In this document: positions 27,095 to 37,600 of the stretch, piece by piece
Position numbering within the stretch: the first letter of the stretch is position 1
How the letters are laid out: each line of letters opens with the position of its first letter
Origin: Pseudomonas sp. 21
GTDB taxonomy: Bacteria > Pseudomonadota > Gammaproteobacteria > Pseudomonadales > Pseudomonadaceae
Length of the DNA stretch: 64,000 bases
Reading direction: 5' to 3'
Assembly (NCBI RefSeq): GCF_000955805.1
Contig: NZ_JYOA01000019.1
Location: forward strand, 26,479-90,478
The notes under the pieces: model-generated
Databases searched by the model: none
What the model was told of the DNA's origin: nothing
Seen by the model: only the letters and a program-made list of their open reading frames with translations
Translations under genes and position numbers: made by a program

Positions 27095-27114
27095 CCTGCG
27101 GGAACACCCGCAGG
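27095..27114 (+). promoter_or_regulatory. Leader hairpin before yegP
   Basis: CCTGCGGG (27095-27102) and CCCGCAGG (27107-27114) form a perfect 8-bp stem with an AACA loop, about 30 bp before the YegP start and without a T-run. A TTGATA at 27018-27023 could be a -35 element for this transcript. The hairpin may stabilise or control the mRNA. Confidence 0.5.
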
Positions 27115-27143
27115 ACGTTGACACCGGTTATATGGAGCTACAC

Positions 27144-27476
27144 ATGCCCGGTTGGTATGAAATCAAGGAACTCAGCAGCGGCAGCCGTCGCGTTCTCCTG
27201 AAGAACACAGCCCACGGTACTCTGCTGGAAACTCTGGCCTACCCGACACAGGAGGCAGCCGAGCAGGCCATCAACAGCCTCCGCAGCTCCTGTGCGGCCG
27301 TCGAACGCTACAAGCGCCAGATGTCCCCCGGCGGCAAGAATTTCTTCGTGATCCGCGATAACACCGGTGCAGAACTGCTGGCCAGCAAGCTGTATGACTC
27401 CGAGGCCGCACGCGACCAGGCGATCGCAACGATCGCCCAGGCCGGCCTCAGCACCGAGCTGCGCAAGCACGCCTGA
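27144..27476 (+). CDS. yegP: YegP family (DUF1508) protein
   Basis: A 110-residue protein made of two DUF1508 repeats: PGWYEIKELSSGSRRVLLKN and, from about residue 60, GGKNFFVIRDNTGAELLASK. The length equals that of E. coli YegP when the ATG at 27144 is used; GGAG sits six bases before it, and the frame is open upstream. The function of the family is not established. It is a single-gene unit between two hairpins, the second a terminator. Confidence 0.88.
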   Translation: MPGWYEIKELSSGSRRVLLKNTAHGTLLETLAYPTQEAAEQAINSLRSSCAAVERYKRQMSPGGKNFFVIRDNTGAELLASKLYDSEAARDQAIATIAQAGLSTELRKHA

Positions 27477-27494
27477 GTGACGAGTGAATGAAAG

Positions 27495-27520
27495 AGCCCC
27501 GCGCAATGCGGGGCTTTTTT
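27495..27520 (+). terminator. Rho-independent terminator after yegP
   Basis: AGCCCCGC pairs with GCGGGGCT around a short loop and is followed by six T residues, about 18 bp after the yegP stop. Confidence 0.9.
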
Positions 27521-27777
27521 GTGGGCGCCTGAACGCAAGTGCTCCCTGCCGGCACGTGCCAGAGCCACCCCGCACGAGGTCGCGTGAATGGACGACCGCC
27601 ACCCACCGCGGCCGGAGGCATGCAATGCCGGCGATGTGACGGAAGCCGCAAGCCTGCCTATCCTGAACCTCGCCCCGTCGTGGACCGGCGGGTAGGCTGC
27701 ATGTCCCTCACCAGTGCCGGCGCTTACATGGACCAGACTTCGACATCGCAACCACGCCGCACCCGACAGGCCAGCCC

Positions 27778-29349
27778 ATGAAGCGCTGGAGCCGCAAGCC
27801 ACTGACCCTGCGGGTACTGATACTCGTCTTCGTGCTGCTCGCCGCGCTGGCCACCCTCGGCAACAGCCTGGTGGTCGCCTACAACGTGCAGCGCACCGCG
27901 CTGATCCATTCGACCCTGGAGGCCAACCGCGCCTATGCGGCCAAGGTGGCGTCGAGCATCAGCGAGTTCCTCGGGTCCGCGCGGCGCAACCTGGCCTACA
28001 GCTCCGGGATACTCGCCAACCACTTCCACGAGCCGCCGGTGCTGCACGCCGAGGCGATGCGCCTGCAGGCCCAGGACACCTTTTTCAACTCCATCATCAT
28101 CGTCGACGCCAGCGGCAAGGTGCTGCAGGCCTACCCCGACTCGCTGCAGATCGTCGGTACCACGCTGCGCTCGGAAAGCGTGCAGGAAGCGCTGCGCCTG
28201 AAGCAGCCGAAGATCAGCCAGGCCTACGAGTCCATCGCCGGCAACCTCGTGGTACTCATCTCGCAGCCGATCACCAGCCCCAGCGGCGAGTACCTGGGGC
28301 TGGTCGGCGGCTCGGTGTACATCCTCAAGCCCAGCGTGCTGCACAGCATCATCGGCAGCCATTTCCAGCAGGAAGGCACCTTCGCCTTCGTCGCCGACGC
28401 CAACCGCCGCCTGCTGCACCACCCCGACCGTCAGCGCGTCGGCGAAGTGGTCAATCACAGCAGCACGATAGAAGCCGCCCTGCGCGGCGAGAACGGCTCC
28501 ATGGAAGTGACCAACTACAAGGGCGTGCCCATGCTCGCCGGCTACGCCCAGGTGCCCGATGCCAACTGGGCGGTGGTCGCCCAGCAACCACGCGATCTCA
28601 GCCTGTCGCCGCTGCACCTGCTGATGAAGGACATGTTCCTCGGCCTGATCCCGGCCAGCCTGCTCGGCGTACTGGCGATCTGGGCCGGCACCCTGCTGAT
28701 CACCCGCCCACTGCGCCAACTGGCGCAGAGCGCCGAGCAACTGTCCAACCCGGAAACACCGCGCGAACTGCAGGACATCAACACCTGGTACCGCGAGGCC
28801 GCGGCGATCCGCAAGGCACTGCTCACCGGCGTCGGGCTGATGCAGCAAAAGCTCGGCCAGCTGAGCCATGAGGCGCAGAGCGACGCCCTCACCGGCCTGG
28901 CCAACCGCCGCGCGCTGGGCGTGGCGCTGGAAGCGCTGGAACAGTCGGGACTGGCCTACGCGGTACTGGCGGTGGACATCGACCACTTCAAGCGGGTCAA
29001 CGACACCTGGGGCCACGATGCCGGCGACGAAGCCCTGCGCCGGGTCGCGGCGGTGCTGCGCGACTCCTCCCGCGCCGGCGATCTGGCCTGCCGCGCCGGC
29101 GGCGAAGAGTTCGTCCTGCTGCTGCCGCAAACCTCCCTGGAAACCGCCGCCGGCATCGCCGAGCGCATCCGCGAAACGGTGGCCGTCACGCAGATACCCC
29201 GGGTGGGGCTGGTCACGCTGTCCATCGGCGTCGCCGATCTCGGCGCACCGGCCCAGACCCCGGAAGCGGTGCTCAAGCTCGCCGACCAGCGCCTGTACTG
29301 CGCCAAGCAGACCGGCCGCAACCGAGTCGTCAGCAACGACGAAACCTGA
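27778..29349 (+). CDS. Membrane diguanylate cyclase with Cache sensor and GGEEF
   Basis: A 523-residue protein. A span at about residues 11-34 and another at about 285-308 flank a periplasmic double Cache domain (NSIIIVDASGKVLQAYPDSL, FAFVADANRRLLHHPDRQRV). A short HAMP-like linker leads to a GGDEF domain whose active site is GGEEF (441-445), with the inhibitory RxxD site RAGD five residues before it. It should make c-di-GMP in response to a periplasmic ligand and be product-inhibited. It stands alone; 29350-29642 after it holds no gene that I can see. Confidence 0.92.
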   Translation: MKRWSRKPLTLRVLILVFVLLAALATLGNSLVVAYNVQRTALIHSTLEANRAYAAKVASSISEFLGSARRNLAYSSGILANHFHEPPVLHAEAMRLQAQDTFFNSIIIVDASGKVLQAYPDSLQIVGTTLRSESVQEALRLKQPKISQAYESIAGNLVVLISQPITSPSGEYLGLVGGSVYILKPSVLHSIIGSHFQQEGTFAFVADANRRLLHHPDRQRVGEVVNHSSTIEAALRGENGSMEVTNYKGVPMLAGYAQVPDANWAVVAQQPRDLSLSPLHLLMKDMFLGLIPASLLGVLAIWAGTLLITRPLRQLAQSAEQLSNPETPRELQDINTWYREAAAIRKALLTGVGLMQQKLGQLSHEAQSDALTGLANRRALGVALEALEQSGLAYAVLAVDIDHFKRVNDTWGHDAGDEALRRVAAVLRDSSRAGDLACRAGGEEFVLLLPQTSLETAAGIAERIRETVAVTQIPRVGLVTLSIGVADLGAPAQTPEAVLKLADQRLYCAKQTGRNRVVSNDET

Positions 29350-29642
29350 GCCGCCGTCTCCGGCATCGCCAGGCGCGACGCCAGATCGGCAATCCGCCCG
29401 CCATCGCCCAGGCCGAAGGCGATAGAGCGCGCCGCGCCCGGCCACTACCACCGGTCGATGCCGGCCTGACGCGACGGGGCTGAACTGCAGGAGCGGCACC
29501 GTTCGTCCCTCGCAGCGAACAGCCGGCCCCGGAACCGGTCTTCCGATAAGGCGGCGCGACAGACGTCGCCCACTGCCAGTGCTCATACCGAGCTGCTCAC
29601 GCTTAACCACTCTCGCTGGAACAGACCTGGGAGGTGCGAACG

Positions 29643-29987
29643 ATGGGCTGCAACGAACACCACGACCTTGAACGCTCAGAGGGCCTTCGCCGCCTGCTCG
29701 ACGAAGGGGTCCTGGAGGCCGACAGCCGCCAGGAAGCTCTCGCCCGCTATATCCTCAACCACGGCTTCGCCGCGCTTTCCGAGGCGCAGCAGCAGGAGTT
29801 CCACGACGACCTGCTGCCGCTGCTCGACCGCCGCGACCGCAGCGAAGGCCTGATGCCACAGGGCAGCCTGGACCCTGCCATGGCCGAGCCCGCCATCAAC
29901 GACCCGGGCAATGAAGACCCCGGTTCGCTGATCGAGATGGAAGTCGCCGAAGGCCTGCGCCCCGCGCGTGAGACCCCAGGGCGCTGA
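29643..29987 (+). CDS. Small acidic hypothetical protein
   Basis: A 114-residue acidic protein with a helical N-terminal half (EGLRRLLDEGVLEADSRQEA, LSEAQQQEFHDDLLPLLDRR) and a proline- and glutamate-rich, probably disordered tail. No signal peptide or membrane span. AGGT lies upstream of the ATG at 29643. I do not recognise a characterised family. It lies between the diguanylate cyclase gene and the convergent sensor kinase gene. Confidence 0.65.
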   Translation: MGCNEHHDLERSEGLRRLLDEGVLEADSRQEALARYILNHGFAALSEAQQQEFHDDLLPLLDRRDRSEGLMPQGSLDPAMAEPAINDPGNEDPGSLIEMEVAEGLRPARETPGR

Positions 29988-30096
29988 CATCGCCCCCCAC
30001 GACAATCACCGACCTTGAGCCGAAGCGCGCCATGCGCCTGGTCACGGGCATGGCGTGCTCCCGGAGGGGCGCTGCCGTCGACCAGGTTCGGTTGTT

Positions 30097-32046
30097 CTAC
30101 CCGGCGTTCTTCACCTGCAACAGCAGCGCGAGCAGCTGGTTGCGGTCGAACGGCTTGGGCAGGCGCAGCACCGAATCGGCCAGGGTGTCCACCCGCCCGG
30201 CATAGCCGGTGGTGAGTACACAGGTCAGCGCCGGATGGGACTGGCGCACCTGCTGGATCAGCAGCATGCCGTCCATGTCCGGCATGGCGAAGTCGGTTAT
30301 CAGCAGGTCGAAGCCCGACTGTTCCAGCAGTTGCAGGGCCGCCCGCGCCGAGTCAGTGCGCGCGGCCTGGCAGCCGAGATCGGCCAACAACGCACTGGTG
30401 CCGTCCAGCACCAGCGCATCGTCGTCCACCACCAGCACCCGCAGCCCCAGCGGTTCGGTCGGCTCGGCCAGCGTCGCGGCGATCGGCACATCGTCCACCG
30501 CCTCGGGTTCCGCCTTCGTCTTCACCGCCGGCAACCAGATTTCCGCGGTGGTGCCCTGCCCTGGCGTACTGCGCAACAGCAGCGCCCCGCCCTGCTGCTG
30601 GGCCAGCCCATGGACGATGGACAATCCCAGCCCGGTGCCCTTGCCGGTCGGCTTGGTGGTGAAGAAAGGCTCGGCGGCGCGGCGCAGGGTGTCCTCGTCC
30701 ATGCCCTGTCCCGAGTCGGTCACGGCCAGGCACACGTACTCCCCTGGGGCCAGCTTGCCGCTCTGGCGCGGCCCGACCTGGGCGTTGCGCGCCGAGAAGG
30801 TGATGCTGCCGCCGCCAGGCATGGCGTCACGGGCGTTGTTGGCGAGGTTGATGATCGCCAGCTCCAGCTGGTTCTGGTCGCTCATCACACAATCGAGCTG
30901 AAGCGGAAAGCGGGTCTCCAGGCTGATGGTCGGCCCCAGGGAGCTGACCAGCAGCTCGCTCATGTCCTGCAGCAGCGCCGGCAGCTGGATCGGCTGCGGG
31001 AACAGCCGCTGCTTGCGGGCGAACGCCAGCATCCGCTGGGTCAGCTGGGCGCCGCGGCGGGTCGCCTCCAGGGCGTTGCGCCAGATGGTCTGGACCTTCT
31101 CGCTGTCCTTCGGCAACTGCCGTTCGAGCATTTGCAGGCCACCGAGAATCACCGTCAGCAGGTTGTTGAAGTCATGGGCGACGCCGCCGGTGAGCTGGCC
31201 GAGGGACTCCATCTTCTGCGACTGGATCAGCTCGTCGCGGGCGCGCTCCAGCTCTTCCTGGGCGCGGCGCTTGTCGGTGATGTCACGGGTGATCTTGGCA
31301 AAACCCAGCAGCTTGCCGGTGTCGTCGAACACCGGGTCGATGACGATGTTGGCCCAGAAGCGCGAACCATCCTTGCGCATCTGCAGGCGCTCTTCCTCGT
31401 AGCGTCCTTCCGCCAGTGCGGTGCTCAGGCTGGTTTCGGGGACGCCTCCCTGGCGGTCCTCATCGCAGTAGAAGCACTCGAAGCGGCGGCCGATGATTTC
31501 TTCGGGGTGGTAGCCCTTGATCCGCTCGGCCCCGGGGTTCCAGCTGGTGACGTTGCCCTCGGGGTCGAGCATGTACAGCGCGTAGTCCGTCACGCCGTTG
31601 ACCAGCAGGCGGAACTGCTGCTCGCTGCGCCGCAGGGCTTGCTCGGTCTCATGCTGCTCGGTGCGGTCGCGGGTGATCTTGGCGAAGCCCAGCAGCTCGC
31701 CGGAGACATCGCGAATGGCGTCGATCACCACATGGGCCCAGAACGAGCTGCCATCGCGGTGCAGGCGCCAGCCCTCGCTTTCATAGCGGCCGACCCGCGC
31801 TGCCTCGCCCAGCGCCAGCTCCGGCAACCCGGCCTCGCGGTCGGCAGCGGTGTAGAAACGCGAGAAGTGCTGGCCGAGGATCTCGTCGGCGGCGTAGCCC
31901 TTCAGGCGTTGCGCCCCGGAGCTCCAGCTGCTGACGCGACCATCGGGGTCGAGCATGTAGATGGCGTAGTCGGTCACCGCCTCGACCAGCAGGCGGTAGC
32001 GCGCATCTTCGACGAGCTGAGCGGTGCTGGCGGTCGTATCGGGCAT
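30097..32046 (-). CDS. Hybrid histidine kinase PAS-PAS-HisKA-HATPase-REC
   Basis: A 649-residue soluble hybrid kinase. Two near-identical PAS-PAC units (about 15-135 and 140-260; DYAIYMLDPDGRVSSW and DYALYMLDPEGNVTSW) precede an H-box GQLTGGVAHDFNNLL near residue 285, an ATPase domain with [11 protein letters not shown], and a C-terminal receiver with acceptor D in LLITDFAMPDMDG. With no membrane span it should sense a cytoplasmic signal; the twin PAS units suggest a recent internal duplication. It lies 74 bp after the REC-kinase gene on the same strand and may end that operon. Confidence 0.92.
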   Translation of the reverse strand: MPDTTASTAQLVEDARYRLLVEAVTDYAIYMLDPDGRVSSWSSGAQRLKGYAADEILGQHFSRFYTAADREAGLPELALGEAARVGRYESEGWRLHRDGSSFWAHVVIDAIRDVSGELLGFAKITRDRTEQHETEQALRRSEQQFRLLVNGVTDYALYMLDPEGNVTSWNPGAERIKGYHPEEIIGRRFECFYCDEDRQGGVPETSLSTALAEGRYEEERLQMRKDGSRFWANIVIDPVFDDTGKLLGFAKITRDITDKRRAQEELERARDELIQSQKMESLGQLTGGVAHDFNNLLTVILGGLQMLERQLPKDSEKVQTIWRNALEATRRGAQLTQRMLAFARKQRLFPQPIQLPALLQDMSELLVSSLGPTISLETRFPLQLDCVMSDQNQLELAIINLANNARDAMPGGGSITFSARNAQVGPRQSGKLAPGEYVCLAVTDSGQGMDEDTLRRAAEPFFTTKPTGKGTGLGLSIVHGLAQQQGGALLLRSTPGQGTTAEIWLPAVKTKAEPEAVDDVPIAATLAEPTEPLGLRVLVVDDDALVLDGTSALLADLGCQAARTDSARAALQLLEQSGFDLLITDFAMPDMDGMLLIQQVRQSHPALTCVLTTGYAGRVDTLADSVLRLPKPFDRNQLLALLLQVKNAG

Positions 32047-32120
32047 CTAGTCTGCTCTCTTGGCTCATTGGAGCAAAGCATAGGCGCAGCTGTGTCACTT
32101 CGGGGGCCGCCGGACGGCGC

Positions 32121-33305
32121 TCAGTCCAGCGGCAGAAGGACGCTGAACGCCGCGCCCTGCCCCGGCTCGCTGCGCACCTCGATACGTCCGCCGTGGGCCT
32201 GGACGATCTGCTCGGAGATGAACAGCCCCAAGCCCAGGCCGGCCACGCGGGCCGCGCCGGCGCCACGTTCGAATTGCTGGAAGATACGTCGCTGCTCGTC
32301 GGCGCCGATGCCGTCGCCATGGTCGCGCACGCAGAGCTGCGCGTAGCCATCCGCCACCGCGACGGTCACGTCCACCGGCTGGCCGGGCCCGTAGCGCAGG
32401 GCGTTGCTGACCAGGTTGCTGATCACCTGCTCCAGGCGGTAGGCGTCCCACACACCTTCCACCACTTCAGGCGCCTCCAGGCCCAGCCTGCAGCCGGCGG
32501 CCTGGGCCTGTACGGCAAAGTTGCCCAGCACGCGACGGGCGATATCGGCGAGGTTCGCCGGCTCCGGACGGATAGACAGCTTGCCGGTGCGGATGCGCGA
32601 GACGTCGAGCATGTCCTCGATCAGCCGGTTCAACCCGGCAAGCTGGCGTTCGTCGCGCTCGAACAGCACCCCCAGGCGCTCCTGGGCGAAGTGCTCCAGC
32701 TTGCCCTTGGACAGGTACAGGCGGCGCAGCTGGGTATCCAGCATCAGGCCATTGAGCGGCGTGCGCAATTCGTGGGAGACGATGGACATGAAATCGTCGC
32801 GCATCTTCACCGCGCGCTGCAGCTCCACCTGGGTCTCGCGCAGTTCGGCGAGCAGCGCGTCCTGCTCGGTGCGCGCCTGCTCCAGCGCCTCCAGTTGCCG
32901 CGCCAGCACCTTGCGCTGGCGATACAGATCGACGAAGACGTTCACCTTGCTGCGCACCGCGTGGTTGTCCAGCGGCTTGTAGAGGAAGTCCACCGCGCCG
33001 CTCTCGTAGCCTTTGAAGGCATAGTTCAGCTCGCGCCCGGCGGCGGTGACGAAGACGATGGGGATATTCCGGGTGCGCTCGGTGCCGCGCATCAGCTCGG
33101 CCAGGGCGAATCCGTCCATGCCCGGCATCTGCACGTCGAGCAGCGCCAGGGCGAATTCGTGCTCCAGCAGCAGCGACAGCGCCTCGTCCGCCGAGGACGC
33201 CTTGAACACCTCGCGCCCCTCTCCCTTGATCAACGCCTCCAGCGCCAGCAGGTTCTCCGGCAGGTCGTCGACGATCAGCAGTTTGCTTCCCTGGTTACGC
33301 AGCAT
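32121..33305 (-). CDS. REC-HisKA-HATPase sensor kinase
   Basis: A 394-residue protein with an N-terminal receiver (LLIVDDLPENLLALEAL, acceptor D in LLDVQMPGMDG, lysine in FLYKPLD), a coiled-coil linker, an H-box [13 protein letters not shown] and an ATPase domain (GLGLGLFISEQI). A receiver in front of the kinase suggests it relays or responds to phosphoryl groups from another kinase, plausibly the large hybrid encoded first in this operon. Its start lies 11 bp inside the CheB-like gene, so the two are translationally coupled. Confidence 0.92.
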   Translation of the reverse strand: MLRNQGSKLLIVDDLPENLLALEALIKGEGREVFKASSADEALSLLLEHEFALALLDVQMPGMDGFALAELMRGTERTRNIPIVFVTAAGRELNYAFKGYESGAVDFLYKPLDNHAVRSKVNVFVDLYRQRKVLARQLEALEQARTEQDALLAELRETQVELQRAVKMRDDFMSIVSHELRTPLNGLMLDTQLRRLYLSKGKLEHFAQERLGVLFERDERQLAGLNRLIEDMLDVSRIRTGKLSIRPEPANLADIARRVLGNFAVQAQAAGCRLGLEAPEVVEGVWDAYRLEQVISNLVSNALRYGPGQPVDVTVAVADGYAQLCVRDHGDGIGADEQRRIFQQFERGAGAARVAGLGLGLFISEQIVQAHGGRIEVRSEPGQGAAFSVLLPLD

Positions 33306-33882
33306 GTTGGGTGCCCATTCGGGTCAGGAGCGCGTGAATCTCACGCAGCGGAAGAATGTGGTCCGGGGCGTGCAGTGCAATCGCCGCCTCCGGCATGGTG
33401 GACACGGCGGCTTCGGCCGGGTCCTGGACGATGCTCAACCCGCCCTGGTGCTGGATGCGCGCCAGGCCCTCGGCGCCATCCTGGTTGGCGCCGGTCAGCA
33501 GGATGCCCGCCAGCCCCTTGCGGTAGGCGTCCGAGGCCGAGTCGAAGAGGATGTCGATCGACGGCCGGGAGAAATTCCTCGGCGCCTCGCGGCTCAGGGC
33601 GAAGGTGCGATCCTGCTCGATGGACAGGTGGTAACCGGCGGCGGCGAAGTACAGCCGGCCCGCCTCCACCGGCGCCTTGTCGCGGGCCTCTTCCACGGGA
33701 ATGGCCAGGCGCCGGGCGAACAGGTCCACCAGCTGGCTCTCGTGGTTTTCCGGCAGGTGCAACACCGCCACCATGGGCAATGCGAAATCCTCCGGCAACC
33801 CGCCGAACAGCTGGAACAGCGCGTCCACGCCGCCCGCGGACGCACCGATGACCACCGCTTCGACCTTCCGCTGCGCGCTCAT
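33295..33882 (-). CDS. CheB-type methylesterase domain protein without receiver
   Basis: A 195-residue stand-alone CheB catalytic domain. The triad is visible as S15 (GASAGG), H42 (LHLPENH) and D135 (TGANQDGAEG). Classical CheB has an N-terminal receiver; this protein lacks one. It overlaps the CheR-like gene by 4 bp (ATGA) and the next kinase gene by 11 bp. No chemoreceptor, CheA or CheW gene is nearby, so its substrate is probably a signalling protein other than an ordinary chemoreceptor. Confidence 0.9.
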   Translation of the reverse strand: MSAQRKVEAVVIGASAGGVDALFQLFGGLPEDFALPMVAVLHLPENHESQLVDLFARRLAIPVEEARDKAPVEAGRLYFAAAGYHLSIEQDRTFALSREAPRNFSRPSIDILFDSASDAYRKGLAGILLTGANQDGAEGLARIQHQGGLSIVQDPAEAAVSTMPEAAIALHAPDHILPLREIHALLTRMGTQHAA

Positions 33883-34697
33883 CGCTTGCGGAACACCCGT
33901 TCCCGGCGGTTCACCACCTCGAACTCGGCGGCGAAGTCGGTGAAGTCCAGGCTTTCCTTGCTGCCCAGGCCGAGGAAGCCCCGGTGGCACAGCGATTCGT
34001 GGAACAGGCCGATGGCGCGGTTCTGCAACTGGCGGTTGAAGTAGATGAGCACGTTGCGACAGGAAATCAGGTGCGTCTCGGAGAACACGCTGTCGGTGGC
34101 CAGGCTGTGGTCGGCGAAGGTCACGTTGGCGCGCAGCATCTTGTCGAACAGCGCGCCGTCGTAGGCCGCCGTGTAGTAGTCCGAGAGCGATCCCCTGCCG
34201 CCGGCGGCACGGTAGTTGTCGCTGGCCTGGGCCAGGTCATCCACCGCGTAGATACCGCGCCGCGCCTGCTCCAGCGAACGCGGGTTGATGTCGGTGGCGT
34301 AGATCAGCGTACGCTCGAGCAGGCCTTCCTCGTGCAGCAGGATGGCCAGCGAATGCACCTCTTCGCCGGTACTGCAACCGGCCACCCACAGGCGCAGCGA
34401 CGGATAGGTACGCAGCACCGGCACCACTTCCTGGCGCAGCGCGAGGAAGTAACCGGGGTCGCGGAACAGCTCGCTCACCGAGATGGTCAGGTACTGCAGC
34501 AGCTCATGGAAGGCGTGTGGGTCGTGCAGGATGCGCTCCTGCAGCGCCGAGATGCTGCGGCACTCGAACAACTGGGTGGCGTGCAGCACGCGGCGCTTGA
34601 GCGAGGTGCCGGAGTAGTCGCGGAAGTCGTAGCTGTACTTCAGGTAGATCGCCTCGATCAGGAGGCGCAGCTCGATGTCCTGGCTGCGATCAGGCAT
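33879..34697 (-). CDS. CheR-type SAM-dependent methyltransferase
   Basis: A 272-residue CheR-family protein. The N-terminal helical part (SYDFRDYSGTSLKRRVLHA) and the catalytic domain (LRLWVAGCSTGEEVHSLAIL, then ATDINPRSLEQARRGIY and LISCRNVLIYF) are complete. CheR enzymes methylate glutamates in receptors. Here the gene starts 1 bp after the stop of a large hybrid kinase gene and overlaps a CheB-like gene, so methylation and demethylation probably adjust a kinase complex. The ATG at 34697 is used; an 11-residue upstream extension would overlap the kinase gene. Confidence 0.9.
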   Translation of the reverse strand: MPDRSQDIELRLLIEAIYLKYSYDFRDYSGTSLKRRVLHATQLFECRSISALQERILHDPHAFHELLQYLTISVSELFRDPGYFLALRQEVVPVLRTYPSLRLWVAGCSTGEEVHSLAILLHEEGLLERTLIYATDINPRSLEQARRGIYAVDDLAQASDNYRAAGGRGSLSDYYTAAYDGALFDKMLRANVTFADHSLATDSVFSETHLISCRNVLIYFNRQLQNRAIGLFHESLCHRGFLGLGSKESLDFTDFAAEFEVVNRRERVFRKR

Positions 34698-34698
34698 G

Positions 34699-37600
34699 TC
34701 AGATGCGCTCCAGCTTGGGTAGCCATACACGGATCAGGGAGAACAGGCGGTCGAGGTCGATGGGCTTGGCCAGGTAGTCGTTGGCGCCGGCGCGCAGGCA
34801 CAGCTCGTGGTCGTCCTTCATCGCCTTGGCGGTCACCGCGAGGATCGGCAGCTTCTTCCAGCGCGGTTCCTGGCGGATCAGGCGCGTCGCTTCGTAGCCG
34901 TCCATCTCCGGCATCATCACGTCCATCAGCACCAGGTCGATGTCGCCGACTTCGTTGAGCTTCTCGATGGCCTCTCGACCGTTGCGCGCCACTTCCACCC
35001 GCGCGCCCTTGTGCTCCAGGGCGCTGGTGAGGGCGAAGATATTGCGCACGTCGTCGTCCACCAGCAGGATGCGCCGTTCCTCGAAGGCCCGGTCGCGGTT
35101 ACGCGAGGTACGCAGCATGCGCTGGCGCTCGCTGGAGAGCTGCGACTCGACCTTGTGCAGGAACAGCGTCACCTCGTCCAGCAGGCGCTCCGGCGAACGC
35201 GCGCCCTTGATGATGATCGAGCGCGAATACTTGAGCAGCTCGGCTTCCTCGTCGCGGGTCAGGTTGCGCCCGGTGTAGACGATCACCGGCGGGAAGGAGC
35301 AGATGTCCTCCTCGCCCATGCGCCGCAGCAGTTCGTTGCCCTGCATGTCCGGCAGCTTGAGGTCGATGATCATGCAGTCGTAGATATTCTTGCGCAGCAG
35401 CTCCAGGGCCTGCTCGCCCTGCTCCACCGCGGTGATCTCGATGTCGTCGTCGCCGATCAGCCGCGAGACGCTGTCGCGCTGCAGCGGGTCGTCCTCCACC
35501 AGCAGGATGCGCTTGACCTCCTGGGTCAGCTTGGCCTCCAGCTTGCCGAACACCTCGCGCAGCTGCTCGCGGGTGGTGGGCTTGAGGGCATAGCCGATGG
35601 CCCCCAGGTGCAGGGCCGCTTCACTGCGATCCTCCACCGACACCACGTGCACCGGCACATGGCGGGTGCGCGGGTTGGCCTTCAGGCGCTGCAGCACGGC
35701 AAGGCCGGATTCGTCGGGCAGGTGCATGTCCAGCAGGATGGCGTCGGGGCCGTGCTCGTCGGCCAGGCGCAGGCCTTCCTCGGCGCCCATGGCCACCAGG
35801 CAGCGGTAGCCCAGCTCGCGGGCCAGGTCATAGAGGATGCGGGCGAACTTCGGCTCGTCCTCCACCACCAGCACGCAGCGCTGGCCGACGCCGGCCTGCT
35901 CGCGGTCATCGGCGAAGGCCGCAGCGGCCGGCGCGCGCACCACCGGCGGCGCTACCGGAGCCGGTGCCGGCGCGACGATCGGCGCGGGCGCGCTGACTGC
36001 TTCCACCTCGGCCGGTGCCTGGTAGCTCAGCGGCAGCAACAGGCTGAACACGCTGCCCTTGCCCGGCTCGCTGCTGACGATGATGCTGCCGCCCAGCAGG
36101 TGCGCCAGGTCGCGGGAGATCGACAGGCCCAGGCCGGTGCCGCCGTAGCGCCGGTTGGTGGCGCCATCGGCCTGCTGGAAGGCTTCGAAGATGCGCGCGA
36201 GCTGGTCTTCGGCGATGCCGATGCCGCTGTCGCGGACGTCGAAGCGCAGCCCCTCGGGAGCGCTGCCCACGCGCAGGGAAACCTCCCCGGCATCGGTGAA
36301 CTTGAAGGCGTTGGAGAGCAGGTTCTTGAGGATCTGCTCGACCCGCTGGCGGTCGCTGAACAGCAGGGCCGGGGCATCCTCGGCCACTTCGGCGACAAAA
36401 CGCAGGCCCTTGTCGTCCGCCTGCGGGCGGAACAGTCCTTCCACGGCCTCCACCAGGCGGCGCACGCTGGCATTCTCCGGGCGCACTTCCAGCTTGCCGG
36501 CCTCGACCTTGGAGATGTCGAGGATGTCGTTGATCAGGTTGAGCAGGTCGTTGCCGGCGCCGTAGATCGACTCGGCGAACTTCACCTGCTCGTCGTCCAG
36601 GTTGCCCTGCTCGTTGTCCGCCAGCAGCCGCGCGAGGATCAGCGAACTGTTGAGCGGCGTGCGCAGCTCGTGGGACATGTTGGCGAGGAACTCGGACTTG
36701 TAGCGGCTGGCACGTTGCAGCTCGTCGGCGCGGCCCTGCAGGTCCAGGCGCGCCTGGTTCAGCTCGGTGTTCTTGCCGTCCAGGTCGTCGCGCTGGGCGG
36801 CCAGTTCCTGGGCCTGCTCGGCAAGGCGCTCGTTGGTCTGCTCCAGTTCCGCCTGCTGGGCCTCGAGGTGCGCCTGGGACTCCTTGAGCACCCGCGACTG
36901 CTCCTCCAGTTCCTCGTTGGCGGTCTTGAGCTCTTCCTGCTGCACCTGCAGCTCTTCGTTGAGCTGTTGGGTTTCCGCCAGCAGGTCCTGCAGGCGCTGG
37001 CGATGCTGGGCGGCGGCGATGGCGCTCCCCAGGGTCTCGGCGACGTTCTGCAGGAAGGCCTGGTCGCGTTCCTCCAGCTGGCGCAGGAAGCCCAGCTCCA
37101 GCACGCCGACCACGCCGCCATCGTTGAGCAACGGCAGCAGTGCCACGCTCACCGGCTGGCCGTTGCCCAGCGCCGAGTTGACCTTCAGATAGTCCGGCGG
37201 CAGGCCGTCGACCACGCGCAGCTTGCGCTGCCGGGCAGCCTGGGCGATCAGGCTTTCATCCGGGGCGAAGTAGTCCTCGCCCAGCGCGCTGGAGGCGAAG
37301 CCGAAGGTACCCGACAGGCGCAGCCCGCCGCGATCATCACGGACATACAGCGCGCCCACCGGGGAGGCGACGAAATCGCCGAGGAAGTCCATCAGGCTGC
37401 GTCCCAGCGTCGGCAGCGACTGCTGGCCGATCAACTGTTCGCCCAGGCGGCTCTGGCCGTCACGCAACCAGGCCTGGCGCTGCAGTTGTTCGTTGTGCAG
37501 CACCTGCCGGCGCAGGGATTCGGCGTAGGACTCGGACAGGCTGACCAGTTGCCGCCGGCCGAAATAGGCCAGCAGCGTACCCACCACGATGCTGAACAGC

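Noticed and set aside
29350..29642. A possible gene in the stretch after the diguanylate cyclase
   Set aside because: No frame with a plausible start, ribosome site and codon pattern was found; the long minus-strand frame here is antisense to the cyclase.
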